A model generated the notes under the pieces. That model saw only the letters and a program-made list of their open reading frames with translations, was not told the origin of the DNA and made no database searches. Shown here in pieces: positions 25,543-33,676 of a DNA stretch of 64,000 nucleotides. The translations under genes and the position numbers were made by a program. Position 1 is the stretch's first letter. Each line of letters opens with the position of its first letter. The stretch comes from CBFFRJ01 sp051486985 (GTDB lineage Bacteria > Pseudomonadota > Gammaproteobacteria > Enterobacterales > Enterobacteriaceae), in contig NZ_JAHVDV010000016.1 of NCBI RefSeq assembly GCF_051486985.1, positions 39,293-103,292 on the forward strand. The letters run 5' to 3'.

Positions 25543-26292
25543 TTATCTGGGGCCAAACATCGCTTCCAGCTGTTTTTCATCCGGCATGCCCACCACCTGC
25601 TGGAGCTCCTGGTTGTCGTTCATGTAGTAAATTGCGGGCGTGGCATTCGCTCCGGTTTCGTCCATCAACTGCTGATGGTATTGCACCGCGCTGAACACCG
25701 CTTTTGACGTTTTTTCGGGGAAAGGGGGGAGTTGTTTGCCGTTGGATAATTCATAGGTGCGCCACGCTTTTGCCGGATCCTCAGCACTCAGAATAGCCGA
25801 GGCGTAGCGCCCACTCTGCGGATTAATAACGGCCACCAGTAAGGTACTCAGGTCGACTTTTCCGGCGGTGATCCACGGCTGGGCTGCTGCACGAAACTGC
25901 TTACAGTAAGGGCAGAAAGGGTCAGCAAAGAGCACCACTTTACGGCTGGCCTCCGGGTTGCCCTCCCTGATGCCCTTAGCGGCAGTGAGTTTTTCCCACA
26001 ATTTGCGCCCCTGGGGGATATAGAGTTCATCCCGAAAGAGCTGCTCGCTCAGGTTTTGTCCTTTTTCATCATAAAGGTAACCTGAAATGGCATGTTTGCC
26101 GTCCGGCGTAAGCCAGAGGGTGACGCCCATCTCCTGATACTGTCCCAGCCATGTTCGCAGGCCGCCTTCCGTTTTTACCTCTTTGATAATCTTGATGCCC
26201 TGTTTCTCGACCTGCTGAATCGGCAGTGGAAGTGGCTCACTGGCAAAAGCCAGGGCAGGTAAGATAGCAAAGAGTGCGGCATATTTAACCAT
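25543..26292 (-). CDS. dsbG: Thiol:disulfide interchange protein DsbG
   Basis: A 249-residue periplasmic protein with a signal peptide (about 1-17). An N-terminal dimerisation domain runs to about residue 80, and a thioredoxin-fold domain has the redox motif DPFCPYCKQF (CPYC near 127-130) and a cis-Pro region GANATPAIYY. Length (E. coli DsbG 248) and motif identify DsbG, which keeps single cysteines of periplasmic proteins reduced and acts as an isomerase. DsbD normally recycles it. The neighbouring small secreted protein also has two cysteines and could be a client (inference). Confidence 0.93.
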   Translation of the reverse strand: MVKYAALFAILPALAFASEPLPLPIQQVEKQGIKIIKEVKTEGGLRTWLGQYQEMGVTLWLTPDGKHAISGYLYDEKGQNLSEQLFRDELYIPQGRKLWEKLTAAKGIREGNPEASRKVVLFADPFCPYCKQFRAAAQPWITAGKVDLSTLLVAVINPQSGRYASAILSAEDPAKAWRTYELSNGKQLPPFPEKTSKAVFSAVQYHQQLMDETGANATPAIYYMNDNQELQQVVGMPDEKQLEAMFGPR

Positions 26293-26357
26293 GCAGGGTC
26301 TCCTGTTGGGCGGGGGAGGGCTTCAACGAGAGCAATTGCTCAAGCCTGGTGGTGAAC

Positions 26358-26774
26358 TTACTGGGTCGTCAGATTATGGCACTGCGCAGAGGCATATTGC
26401 GCAGCGCTGAGGGGCACGTTATCCAGGGCTTTTTTAATGGCCGAGGACGAGGCGAATTGATTCACCGCACCGCGCTGCATAATCTCGAAGCTTTTTTGAA
26501 CATTGGCAGTTATATCTTCGCAGTCAGCGCCTTGATTCAGGCCACCAATCACAACGTTATCCAGGCGCTGGCTCATCTCTGCGCCCATTGCTTTGCCTGC
26601 TTCAATCGGGTTGGTAGTGTCATCAGGCATAGCGCCTGTTAACAACGCGGACTTATATAATGCCTCGCCGAGGGTGGTTTTCGCCGCCGCGACGGCCTCC
26701 TCACTTGCTGGCGATGCCAGCGCATACCCTGACGCTGCAAGCAGAATAACGGTGGTGATGACTGTCAGTTTCAT
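26358..26774 (-). CDS. Small secreted protein of unknown function with two cysteines
   Basis: A 138-residue protein with signal peptide (about 1-20, cut after YALA). The mature part is small, helical and Ala-rich, with two cysteines (GADCEDI near 83 and SAQCHNL near 131) that could form a disulfide. I do not recognise the family. It lies 65 bases upstream of dsbG on the same strand, so co-expression with DsbG is possible. The DNA base use matches the neighbours. Confidence 0.6.
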   Translation of the reverse strand: MKLTVITTVILLAASGYALASPASEEAVAAAKTTLGEALYKSALLTGAMPDDTTNPIEAGKAMGAEMSQRLDNVVIGGLNQGADCEDITANVQKSFEIMQRGAVNQFASSSAIKKALDNVPLSAAQYASAQCHNLTTQ

Positions 26775-27085
26775 TTCAGCACTCTTTTATTAGTACGGCA
26801 CCGGCCAGCGTCAGCCTCAGGCCGTATACGGCGACAGGCGTTTAACAGGCCCCGGTCCGGCATTACGGGCACCAGTACAGTCAACCTTTAGGTTGAGGCG
26901 GCTCCGGATAATAAACCCGATGAATCATTGCATCTGGCGACCGGTCTTTCGTCAATAATATACGTTTGTACCGCAAGAGCGTGAGGGTATTTTCAACGGG
27001 AAGGCACTACACGCCTTCGGTTCAGAAAGTCCTTCGTCATGGCGCAGTAAAAGATGTAAAATTACTGCATCTTTTAGGGGGAGCG
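26775..27085. other. 311-bp divergent intergenic region
   Basis: This region separates the small secreted protein gene (minus) from ygbA (plus). It holds a 7-bp dyad TCAACCT-TT-AGGTTGA (26881-26896) and the NsrR-like dyad just before the ygbA ribosome binding site. I see no ORF with a plausible start signal. Confidence 0.5.
27051..27073 (+). promoter_or_regulatory. Candidate NsrR operator upstream of ygbA
   Basis: A 23-base dyad AAGATG-N11-CATCTT matches the overall form of the NsrR site (two 11-base half sites, AANATGCATTT, around one base). The outer hexamers match perfectly; the inner bases match less well. It ends three bases before the AGGGGGAG ribosome binding site. E. coli ygbA is a known NsrR target. 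Confidence 0.6.
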
Positions 27086-27430
27086 ATGAACGGTAAACGT
27101 ATACGCCGCGAAAAACTGACGATCCATAAAATGATCGCCCTGTATCAGCAGCACAATCCGCAGGCAACAGAGGATAAAACCCATTACCAGGCGCTAAACA
27201 CCTATGCCGATAAGCGGCTGGATAGATGCGTATTCGGTGAGGAGAAACCTGCCTGTAAACAGTGCCCGGTACACTGCTATCAGCCTGCGAAACGGGAAGA
27301 GATGAAACAGATCATGCGCTGGGCGGGGCCGCGCATGTTATGGCGACATCCGATTCTGACGATTCGCCATCTGATAGACGATCGCCGCCCCGTTCCGCCA
27401 CTGCCAGAGAAATACCGGCCAAAAAAGTAG
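27086..27430 (+). CDS. ygbA: YgbA, nitrous oxide-stimulated promoter family protein
   Basis: A 114-residue cytoplasmic protein. The start is ATG 27086 behind AGGGGGAG. A conserved cysteine cluster CVFGEEKPACKQCPVHCYQ (about 47-65), followed by MRWAGPRMLWRHP, identifies the YgbA family (nitrous-oxide-stimulated promoter family). The cysteines could bind a metal or Fe-S centre. YgbA is induced by nitrosative stress through NsrR in E. coli and Salmonella; an NsrR-like dyad overlaps the leader here. In E. coli it sits near fhlA-mutS, so the local order is rearranged. Confidence 0.85.
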   Translation: MNGKRIRREKLTIHKMIALYQQHNPQATEDKTHYQALNTYADKRLDRCVFGEEKPACKQCPVHCYQPAKREEMKQIMRWAGPRMLWRHPILTIRHLIDDRRPVPPLPEKYRPKK

Positions 27431-27458
27431 CACGCCGCGAGCGTCACGGCGTCCGGGA

Positions 27459-27686
27459 TTAACAAATGCGGGGGCAGGAGTTCCGCATGCGGTAAATCCA
27501 GAAGGCGTTTAACGCCCTACAAATCGACCAGCCGCACCCTTTACGTTCCACCACTTCCCCAATAATCGCTGCATCCTGGCCCCGCGTATGCGCCTGCTGC
27601 TGAGAGAGTACGCGTTCAGCCGACTGGCGTTGAACCATTCCCGGCAGGCCTGAGCGCCAGGGTAAATGCAGGGACGTTCGTTCCAT
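27459..27686 (-). CDS. Hypothetical 75-codon ORF overlapping the symE-like stop
   Basis: It begins at an ATG that overlaps the stop codon of the symE-like gene (TAATG), the arrangement expected for translational coupling. The predicted protein is Arg/Cys-rich with no recognisable motif, signal peptide or membrane segment. It may be a chance open frame or a degenerate remnant. Confidence 0.25.
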   Translation of the reverse strand: MERTSLHLPWRSGLPGMVQRQSAERVLSQQQAHTRGQDAAIIGEVVERKGCGWSICRALNAFWIYRMRNSCPRIC

Positions 27687-27925
27687 TACGGGTTCGCCAG
27701 TTCAATAATTAACTGCCCGTGGGTGACAGAGACCTTCACCGTGGCACCGGTAGGAAAACCCGCCTGTTGCAACCAGTCTCCGGTTAAATTCAGTGAGGCG
27801 TGGCGACTAAAATGGGTCGCAAGAAAAGTTTTAGGATCTTCATGCCGTTTTCTGACGTAGCCCACCTTCAGATGGCGTAAAGCTTTGACAACGGGCTGTG
27901 CAGAAGAAACGCGCTTCTTATCCAT
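27686..27925 (-). CDS. symE: SymE-family type I toxin-like protein
   Basis: A 79-residue basic protein. The C-terminal half (about 43-77; LNLTGDWLQQAGFPTGATV then GQLIIEL) matches the SymE AbrB-like core, LKGxWLxxAGFxxGxxVxVxVxxGxLxI. E. coli SymE is an SOS-induced toxin acting on RNA or nucleoid, repressed by the antisense RNA SymR. Here the start ATG has a strong site (AAAAGGAG), and a perfect LexA box lies 71 bases upstream, as in E. coli. It is shorter than E. coli SymE (113 aa), lacking part of the C-terminal extension. I could not assign a SymR promoter. Confidence 0.75.
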   Translation of the reverse strand: MDKKRVSSAQPVVKALRHLKVGYVRKRHEDPKTFLATHFSRHASLNLTGDWLQQAGFPTGATVKVSVTHGQLIIELANP

Positions 27926-27961
27926 AATTCGCTCCTTTTATTCATCCTGAAAAGTGTCAGT

Positions 27962-27976
27962 GGTCAGAGTCTGACC
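27962..27976. repeat. Palindrome in the symE-like leader
   Basis: GGTCAGA-G-TCTGACC is a perfect 7-bp dyad between the LexA box and the ribosome binding site of the symE-like gene. It may fold in the leader RNA or belong to an antisense RNA on the plus strand; neither is proven. Confidence 0.45.
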
Positions 27977-27995
27977 CGACAACCCTGTGTGAATA

Positions 27996-28011
27996 CTGTA
28001 TATAAATACAG
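27996..28011 (-). promoter_or_regulatory. LexA box controlling the symE-like gene
   Basis: CTGTATATAAATACAG fits CTG-N10-CAG with the AT-rich core of strong SOS boxes. It lies 71 bases upstream of the symE-like ATG. Confidence 0.85.
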
Positions 28012-28164
28012 CCTTGATGGAAGCGTGGCGGTAAAGAAATGGAAGGCGGCTCCAGTAATATCAATGCAACGTCTGCAACAGGAAACAGGGGAAGCGCTTA
28101 AAGGGTTTTCATGAAACGCCATCCCTGGCGCTGAGACCATCTCGCACACCGCAGGTGATGGCGG

Positions 28165-28201
28165 AAAAATACCCTCTCCCGACACAAATAAAGAGAGGGT
28201 A
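28165..28201 (-). terminator. Rho-independent terminator of the asc operon
   Basis: TACCCTCTC (28170-28178) pairs with GAGAGGGTA (28193-28201) in a 9-bp stem. On the minus strand the stem is followed by TTTTT. It lies about 90 bases past the ascB stop. Confidence 0.8.
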
Positions 28202-28288
28202 AAGAGACCCGTTACCTCCTTGATTGCAGGTGCGCTGGTTCTCCTCGCCTGCCTGCAACGTGAAGTCGCCAGGCGCTTAACGGGCACT

Positions 28289-29713
28289 TTACTCCAGATC
28301 GGCACCGTTGCTGGCAATCACTTTTTTATACCACCAGAAGGATTTTTTGCGCTTACGCTCGAGCGTACCCTTGCCGGCATCGTCCCGGTCAACATAGATA
28401 AAGCCGTAGCGTTTGCTCATCTCACCAGTGGATGCCGCCACAAGATCGATGCAGCCCCAGCTGGTATACCCCATCACCGGAATGCCATCTTCGATGGCAT
28501 CGCCCATCGCGCGGATATGTTCACGCAGATAGCTGATGCGATAATCATCTTCAATTTCGCCTTCAGCATTGAATTCGTCTTTCGCACCCAGTCCATTTTC
28601 CACCAAAAACAAGGGCTTCTGATATCGGTCGTACATCATATTCATTGTGATGCGCAGACCGAGCGGGTCAATACCCCAGCCCCACTCGCTCACCTGAACA
28701 TGCGGGTTACGCAGCGATTTCACGATATTCGCCGCCGTAGTGTTCAGCTGATTCATTTCCGCCGAGGCGCAGCGTGAGGCGTAATAGCTAAAAGAGACAA
28801 AATCGACGGTGTTTTTCAGGATCTCATCGTCGCCTGCTTCTTTGACAATACTGACCCCTTTTTCACGGAACACGCGTGCGGTGTAGGCGGGATAGGCACC
28901 GCGTGCCTGTATATCAATAAAGAACAGGTTCTCACGATCTTTTTCCAGCGCCGCCCACACATCCTCAGGCTTACAGGAGTAAGGGTAGAAGTTACCGCCT
29001 GCCAGCATACAGCCTACCTGGTTGTGCGGGTTCACTTCATGGGCAATTTTGGTCGCCAGCGCACTGGCAATCAACTCGTGGTGCGCCGCCTGGTACTTCA
29101 CCTGATCCTGATTCTCCCCCTCTTCGAACACCAGCCCCGCCCCGGAAAAGGGACTGTGCAGCATGATGTTGATTTCGTTGAAGGTCAGCCAGTATTTCAC
29201 CAGACCATCAAAGGCTTCAAAACAGGTGCGCGCGTAGCGGGTGAAGAACTCCACCATCTTACGGTTGCGCCAGGAACCGTATTCGGTCACCAGGTGCATC
29301 GGCACGTCGAAATGGCACAGCGTCACCAGCGGCTCGATATTGTACTTTTTGCACTCGGCAAACATATCGCGATAGAAGGCGATACCTTCCGCATTGGGCG
29401 TGACTTCATCACCATTCGGGTAGAGACGGCTCCAGGCAATGGAGGTGCGAAACACGCTAAAACCCATCTCCGCCATCAGGGCGATATCTTCTTTATAACG
29501 ATGATAAAAATCGATCGCCTCGTGGCTTGGGTAATACTCATCCTCACGCAGTGCAACGCGCTTCTCCTGGCCCAGTTTGACCGGCAGGCGGTTAACCCCA
29601 TGCGGGATCATATCGACGGTGGTCACTCCCTTACCGCCTTCCTGCCAGGCCCCTTCGGCCTGGTTGGCGGCAATGGCACCGCCCCATAAAAATCCTTTCG
29701 GAAAGACTGACAT
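28289..29713 (-). CDS. ascB: 6-phospho-beta-glucosidase AscB
   Basis: A 474-residue GH1 enzyme hydrolysing phosphorylated aryl-beta-glucosides and cellobiose-type sugars after PTS uptake. Visible are the N-terminal GH1 signature FPKGFLWGGAIAANQAEGAW, the acid/base motif LTFNEIN (Glu near 180) and the nucleophile motif FLVENGLG (Glu near 370). Length equals E. coli AscB. The gene follows ascF after 18 bases, with GAGGT before the ATG. The enzyme acts in the cytoplasm and is part of the AscG regulon. Confidence 0.95.
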   Translation of the reverse strand: MSVFPKGFLWGGAIAANQAEGAWQEGGKGVTTVDMIPHGVNRLPVKLGQEKRVALREDEYYPSHEAIDFYHRYKEDIALMAEMGFSVFRTSIAWSRLYPNGDEVTPNAEGIAFYRDMFAECKKYNIEPLVTLCHFDVPMHLVTEYGSWRNRKMVEFFTRYARTCFEAFDGLVKYWLTFNEINIMLHSPFSGAGLVFEEGENQDQVKYQAAHHELIASALATKIAHEVNPHNQVGCMLAGGNFYPYSCKPEDVWAALEKDRENLFFIDIQARGAYPAYTARVFREKGVSIVKEAGDDEILKNTVDFVSFSYYASRCASAEMNQLNTTAANIVKSLRNPHVQVSEWGWGIDPLGLRITMNMMYDRYQKPLFLVENGLGAKDEFNAEGEIEDDYRISYLREHIRAMGDAIEDGIPVMGYTSWGCIDLVAASTGEMSKRYGFIYVDRDDAGKGTLERKRKKSFWWYKKVIASNGADLE

Positions 29714-29731
29714 GCGTTACCTCGCTTGTAT

Positions 29732-31177
29732 TCAGGCTTGTGCTTCTTGAACGGGTGCAGACCTTTTCGCCTGCGGTTTCTGCGCCTCTGCTTCGACCGG
29801 AATATCTTCAAACCCGAGAAGCAGCGTCAGAACAAAGGAGAGCACCACCGCCAGTGCCATTACGCCGAACACCCAGACGATGGTCACTGGATTGGCCGGA
29901 TCGAAGAACTGAACGCTGGTAAAAAGGCCGGGCGCGGCCATGGAGTGGCTGGCAAGACCTGCGATACCGGCAATCGCACCGCAGATAAACCCGCTTATCA
30001 GACTCGCAATCAGCGGACGTTTCAGGCGCACCGCCACCCCGTAGAGGGCCGGCTCAGAGATGCCAGCAAGAATAGCAGAGGCGGCGGCAGCCAGCGCTGT
30101 CTGGCGCAGTTCCGGGTTTTTCGTTTTCCATGCCACCGCCAGGGATGAGCCGCCCAGCGACAGGTTGGCACCAATTTCAGACGGCATGACCATGCCTTCT
30201 TTGCCGGTTTCGGCAATGGTCTGAATGATAGTCGGCGTAAATACACGATGCATACCGGTCATCACCAGCAGCGGCCACAGCGCGCCCATAATGGCGACGG
30301 ACAGCCAGCCAAGATAGCCGTGGATGGTATAGACCAGCGACGATATACCGCTACCGATCCAGATGCCCAACGGCCCAATCAGCACGATGGCGAGCGGGGC
30401 GGCAATCAGCACAATCAGCATGGGCTTGAGGAAGTTTTTGGTTACCGCCGGGGTAATTTTGTCGACCCAGCGCTCGATATATGACAGGCACCAGGTCATC
30501 ACCAGCGCCGGAATCACGGTGTAGGTGTATTTCACTGCCGTCACTGGCACCAGCGCAAACTCAACGTGTTCGCCCTGCGCGGCTTTCGCCATCAGCTCAA
30601 TAAAGCTCGGATGCACCAGCACACCGGCAATCGCAATTGCCAGCGACATATTGGTTTTGAATTTTACGGCGGCAGAGGCGGCCACCATCAGTGGCAGGAA
30701 GAAGAAGGCCCCATCGCCGATCACGGTCAGGATGGTCAGCGTTGAGGAGCCTTTGGGCAGTGCGCCGGACATTTCCAGCACCATCGCCAGCAGTTTCACC
30801 ATCGAACCACCAATGATCGCCGGGATCAACGGGGACATGGTTCCGATCAGAGCATCCAGGATCCCCGCGCCAATGCGCCGTAACGTCAGTTTTTGCTTTC
30901 CAGCAGGCACGGCTGGCTGCATATCGCCCGGCAGCAGGGCTACCACTTCACGATACGCATGTGATACGGCGTTGCCGATGATCACCTGGCACTGGTTGTC
31001 GTTACGCACCACCCCCATCACCCCTGTAATGCCTTTGAGTTCGGGGCTGTCGATTTTGCTCTCATCTTTGACCACGAAACGCAGGCGCGTCATACAGTGG
31101 GTAACGGCAGCAACGTTATCCACCCCACCCAGGGCGCTGACAACGGCGTTAGCCAGTGCCGCATAGTTCTTCGACAT
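29732..31177 (-). CDS. ascF: PTS beta-glucoside transporter subunit IIBC, AscF
   Basis: A 481-residue PTS permease starting at MSKNYAAL (31177); upstream in-frame codons overlap the promoter/operator region. The EIIB domain (1-85) has the phosphorylated cysteine in THCMTRLRF, followed by an EIIC domain with about ten membrane segments. No EIIA domain is present, as in E. coli AscF (485 aa), so phosphate comes from another IIA such as Crr. It imports and phosphorylates beta-glucosides (arbutin, salicin, cellobiose type). It forms an operon with ascB. Confidence 0.93.
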   Translation of the reverse strand: MSKNYAALANAVVSALGGVDNVAAVTHCMTRLRFVVKDESKIDSPELKGITGVMGVVRNDNQCQVIIGNAVSHAYREVVALLPGDMQPAVPAGKQKLTLRRIGAGILDALIGTMSPLIPAIIGGSMVKLLAMVLEMSGALPKGSSTLTILTVIGDGAFFFLPLMVAASAAVKFKTNMSLAIAIAGVLVHPSFIELMAKAAQGEHVEFALVPVTAVKYTYTVIPALVMTWCLSYIERWVDKITPAVTKNFLKPMLIVLIAAPLAIVLIGPLGIWIGSGISSLVYTIHGYLGWLSVAIMGALWPLLVMTGMHRVFTPTIIQTIAETGKEGMVMPSEIGANLSLGGSSLAVAWKTKNPELRQTALAAAASAILAGISEPALYGVAVRLKRPLIASLISGFICGAIAGIAGLASHSMAAPGLFTSVQFFDPANPVTIVWVFGVMALAVVLSFVLTLLLGFEDIPVEAEAQKPQAKRSAPVQEAQA

Positions 31178-31252
31178 CGGGTTATATCCTGTTTTATCAA
31201 TTAGGTATGACTTCAGACCGCCATTGTGGAACGGGGTCTGAAACACTGAATA

Positions 31253-31265
31253 GGAAACCGGTTCC
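31253..31265. promoter_or_regulatory. AscG (LacI-type) operator in the ascG-ascF intergenic region
   Basis: GGAAACCGGTTCC contains the perfect core AACCGGTT and closely matches the AscG site TGAAACCGGTTTCA. It lies 76 bases upstream of ascF. It also forms part of a longer 9-bp inverted repeat (31224-31232 with 31261-31269). Confidence 0.75.
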
Positions 31266-31431
31266 ACAAAATCATGATTACTTTTTTTAAAGCAAACAAG
31301 GTCAAAATTTCATCTTGTTTAAAATTTGTGACGATGATCGCTCATTAATTTTGAGGGTTGGTTTTCGCGTTACGACATTCCAATCCGGGTGAAGTACACT
31401 GCAACGCATCATCATCAAACGGATAAGCAAC

Positions 31432-32442
31432 ATGACCACAATGCTTGAGGTGGCGAAGCGGGCTGGGGTATCGAAAGCAACGGTCTCGCGCGTGCTGTCG
31501 GGCAACGGCTACGTCAGCCAGGAGACAAAAGACCGCGTGTTTCAGGCGATTGAAGAGAGTGGATACCGCCCGAACCTGCTGGCACGCAATCTGGCGACCA
31601 AAAAGACGCAGACGCTAGGGCTGGTGGTGACCAACACGCTCTACCACGGGGTTTATTTCAGCGAGCTGCTGTTTCATGCGGCGCGGATGACTGAAGACCA
31701 GGGGCGGCAGCTGATCCTTGCTGACGGCAAACATAGCGCCGAAGAGGAGCGTGATGCTATTCAGTATTTACTCGATCTCAAATGTGACGCGATCATTATT
31801 TATCCACGCTTTTTAAGCGTTGAAGAAATGGATGCAATCGTTAAAAAACATGCGCAGCCGATAATGGTGCTGAATCGCCGTCTGCATAATAACAGCAGCC
31901 ACTGTGTATGGTGCGATCAAAAAGCCTCCAGCTTTAATGCAGTGAGTAGATTAATTGAGATGGGTCATCGTGATATCGCGTTTATTACCGGTTCGCTCGA
32001 TTCGCCTACCGGAATTGAACGTCTGTCAGGCTACAAAGACGCATTAACGAAAAAAAACATAAAAATTCGCAGTGAATTGATTATTGAAGGAAAATGGACA
32101 CCGCAGAGTGGGGCGGCAGGAGTGGAATTGCTGCTTGGGCGCGGCGAGCATTTTACCGCACTGGTCGCCAGCAATGACGATATGGCTATTGGTGCCATCA
32201 AGAAATTACACGATAACGGCATCCTGGTTCCGGATAAGGTTTCGGTGATAGGCTTCGATGATATTGCTATTGCGCCCTATGTTGTGCCTGCCTTATCGAG
32301 CGTAAAAATACCGGTAACAGAAATGATTCAGGAAACGATTGAGCGTTTAATCTTCATGCTGGACGGAGGCGACTTTAAATTTCGTCCGCCCTTTATGGGC
32401 GAATTAATATTACGCGATTCGCTTATTACACTTTCCCGATAA
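31432..32442 (+). CDS. ascG: LacI-family repressor AscG
   Basis: A 336-residue regulator (same length as E. coli AscG). It has an N-terminal LacI HTH (LEVAKRAGVSKATVSRVLSG, 5-24), a hinge helix YRPNLLARNL, and a periplasmic-binding-protein-like effector domain with GFDDIAIAPYV near 278. It is divergent to ascFB and represses them; the intergenic operator supports this. The ATG follows GGATAAGCAAC. Confidence 0.93.
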   Translation: MTTMLEVAKRAGVSKATVSRVLSGNGYVSQETKDRVFQAIEESGYRPNLLARNLATKKTQTLGLVVTNTLYHGVYFSELLFHAARMTEDQGRQLILADGKHSAEEERDAIQYLLDLKCDAIIIYPRFLSVEEMDAIVKKHAQPIMVLNRRLHNNSSHCVWCDQKASSFNAVSRLIEMGHRDIAFITGSLDSPTGIERLSGYKDALTKKNIKIRSELIIEGKWTPQSGAAGVELLLGRGEHFTALVASNDDMAIGAIKKLHDNGILVPDKVSVIGFDDIAIAPYVVPALSSVKIPVTEMIQETIERLIFMLDGGDFKFRPPFMGELILRDSLITLSR

Positions 32443-32487
32443 TACCTTCTCGTGAGCTGTCATCGTCACTTCTCTCGATGGCAGCGC

Positions 32488-32523
32488 CAGCCCCAGGGCG
32501 ACGGCACTATCGCCCTGGGGCTG
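32488..32523. terminator. Strong stem-loop between convergent ascG and norW
   Basis: CAGCCCCAGGGCGA and TCGCCCTGGGGCTG form a 14-bp perfect stem with an 8-base loop. It has no U-tract, but position between convergent genes suggests a shared 3' end structure. Confidence 0.65.
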
Positions 32524-32527
32524 GGGG

Positions 32528-33676
32528 TCACTGCTGCGGCGAGGTCGTGTGCAGCGCTTTAAGCAGGGCGAAAGCGGTTTTCATATGATCTTCGCTGACG
32601 ACAAACGCCCGCAGGATCTGCTGTTCATCCACCCCTTTTGCCACCATCCCCTGCGCATCGGTAGTGATGTGCCAGTTAAGATCACGACGTGCACTCTCAC
32701 CAGCCAGGTGCAGCGGCAGGGCCGGGGTCTTCACCTTCACCAGCATCGCGGGCAGGTTGAGCGGCGAATTCACCCCGAGCAGATGCTTCGCGAGGAACAT
32801 GGCACACAGCTGGATGGGCTGGAGGAACGGCATCAACTGGCCGTTGATCTCTGCGCAATCACCCAGCGCGTAAATGCCCGGCTGGCTGGTCTGCAGCGCG
32901 TTATCAACCACAATTCCCCGATTAACCCTGGCCCCCGCTTCGCGCGCCAGCGCGGTTTCCGGCACCAGACCGGTGGCGGCGACCACCGCATCCACGTTAA
33001 CTTCCAGCCCATCCTCAAAGCGTGCCGTTATGCCTGATGGAGCCTTACGCAACGCCTCAAGACGTGCATTCAGCAATACACGAACCCCCATTTCTGAGAG
33101 GCAGTGTTGCAGGCGGCTGCTCACTTCCGGCGGCATCAGCGAGGCGAGAATGCTCGCCGCGTTATCAACCAGCGTGACGCTTTTGCCCGCCCGGCGAAAA
33201 TCCATCGCCAGTTCGGTGCCAATCAACCCGCCGCCGACAATCAGCACCCGGTTTGCATCCCGAAGCTGGGTTTCACAGGCCTGATACTCCTGCTGGCTGT
33301 TGAGGGTAAACATCCGTTCGCTGCCCGCCACCGGCGGTATAAAAGTCCGCGCCCCGGTCGCCAGCACCAGCTTGTCGTACTGCCAGCTGTTGTCGGCGCT
33401 TTTCACCACTTTCGCCTGCGCGTCCACTGAGGTGATGCGGGTGTGCGGGAAGAGGCGCAGATTGAACTGCTCGGCAAACTCCCCCGCCGACTGGCGGGTG
33501 AGGTGGCCTGCCATCTGGCCCTGGCTTAACACATGGCTCAGGTCCGGTTTGTTGTAGTCGTCCATGCTGTCGTTGGCGATAAGCGTAAGCGGGACGGCGG
33601 CATCCTGTTTGCGGATGTTTTTCACCAGCTGTCGGGCGGCAAAGCCCGAGCCGATAATCGCAATGCCTGCGTTCAT
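32528..33676 (-). CDS. norW: NADH:flavorubredoxin reductase NorW
   Basis: A 382-residue FAD enzyme that passes electrons from NADH to the rubredoxin domain of NorV for nitric oxide reduction. Visible are the FAD motif IIGSGFAARQLVKN (7-20), the NAD motif VGGGLIGTELAMDF (near 147-160) and the FAD-ribityl motif YALGDCAEI (near 265-273). E. coli NorW is 377 aa. The start ATG overlaps the norV stop (ATGA). The enzyme is cytoplasmic. Confidence 0.95.
   Translation of the reverse strand: MNAGIAIIGSGFAARQLVKNIRKQDAAVPLTLIANDSMDDYNKPDLSHVLSQGQMAGHLTRQSAGEFAEQFNLRLFPHTRITSVDAQAKVVKSADNSWQYDKLVLATGARTFIPPVAGSERMFTLNSQQEYQACETQLRDANRVLIVGGGLIGTELAMDFRRAGKSVTLVDNAASILASLMPPEVSSRLQHCLSEMGVRVLLNARLEALRKAPSGITARFEDGLEVNVDAVVAATGLVPETALAREAGARVNRGIVVDNALQTSQPGIYALGDCAEINGQLMPFLQPIQLCAMFLAKHLLGVNSPLNLPAMLVKVKTPALPLHLAGESARRDLNWHITTDAQGMVAKGVDEQQILRAFVVSEDHMKTAFALLKALHTTSPQQ

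Noticed and set aside
27964..28317. 117-codon minus-strand ORF across the asc terminator and LexA box
   Set aside because: It overlaps the ascB 3' end, a terminator and an operator, has no ribosome binding site and no recognisable domain.
29024..29689. 221-codon plus-strand ORF
   Set aside because: It lies antisense inside ascB and mirrors its codon pattern.
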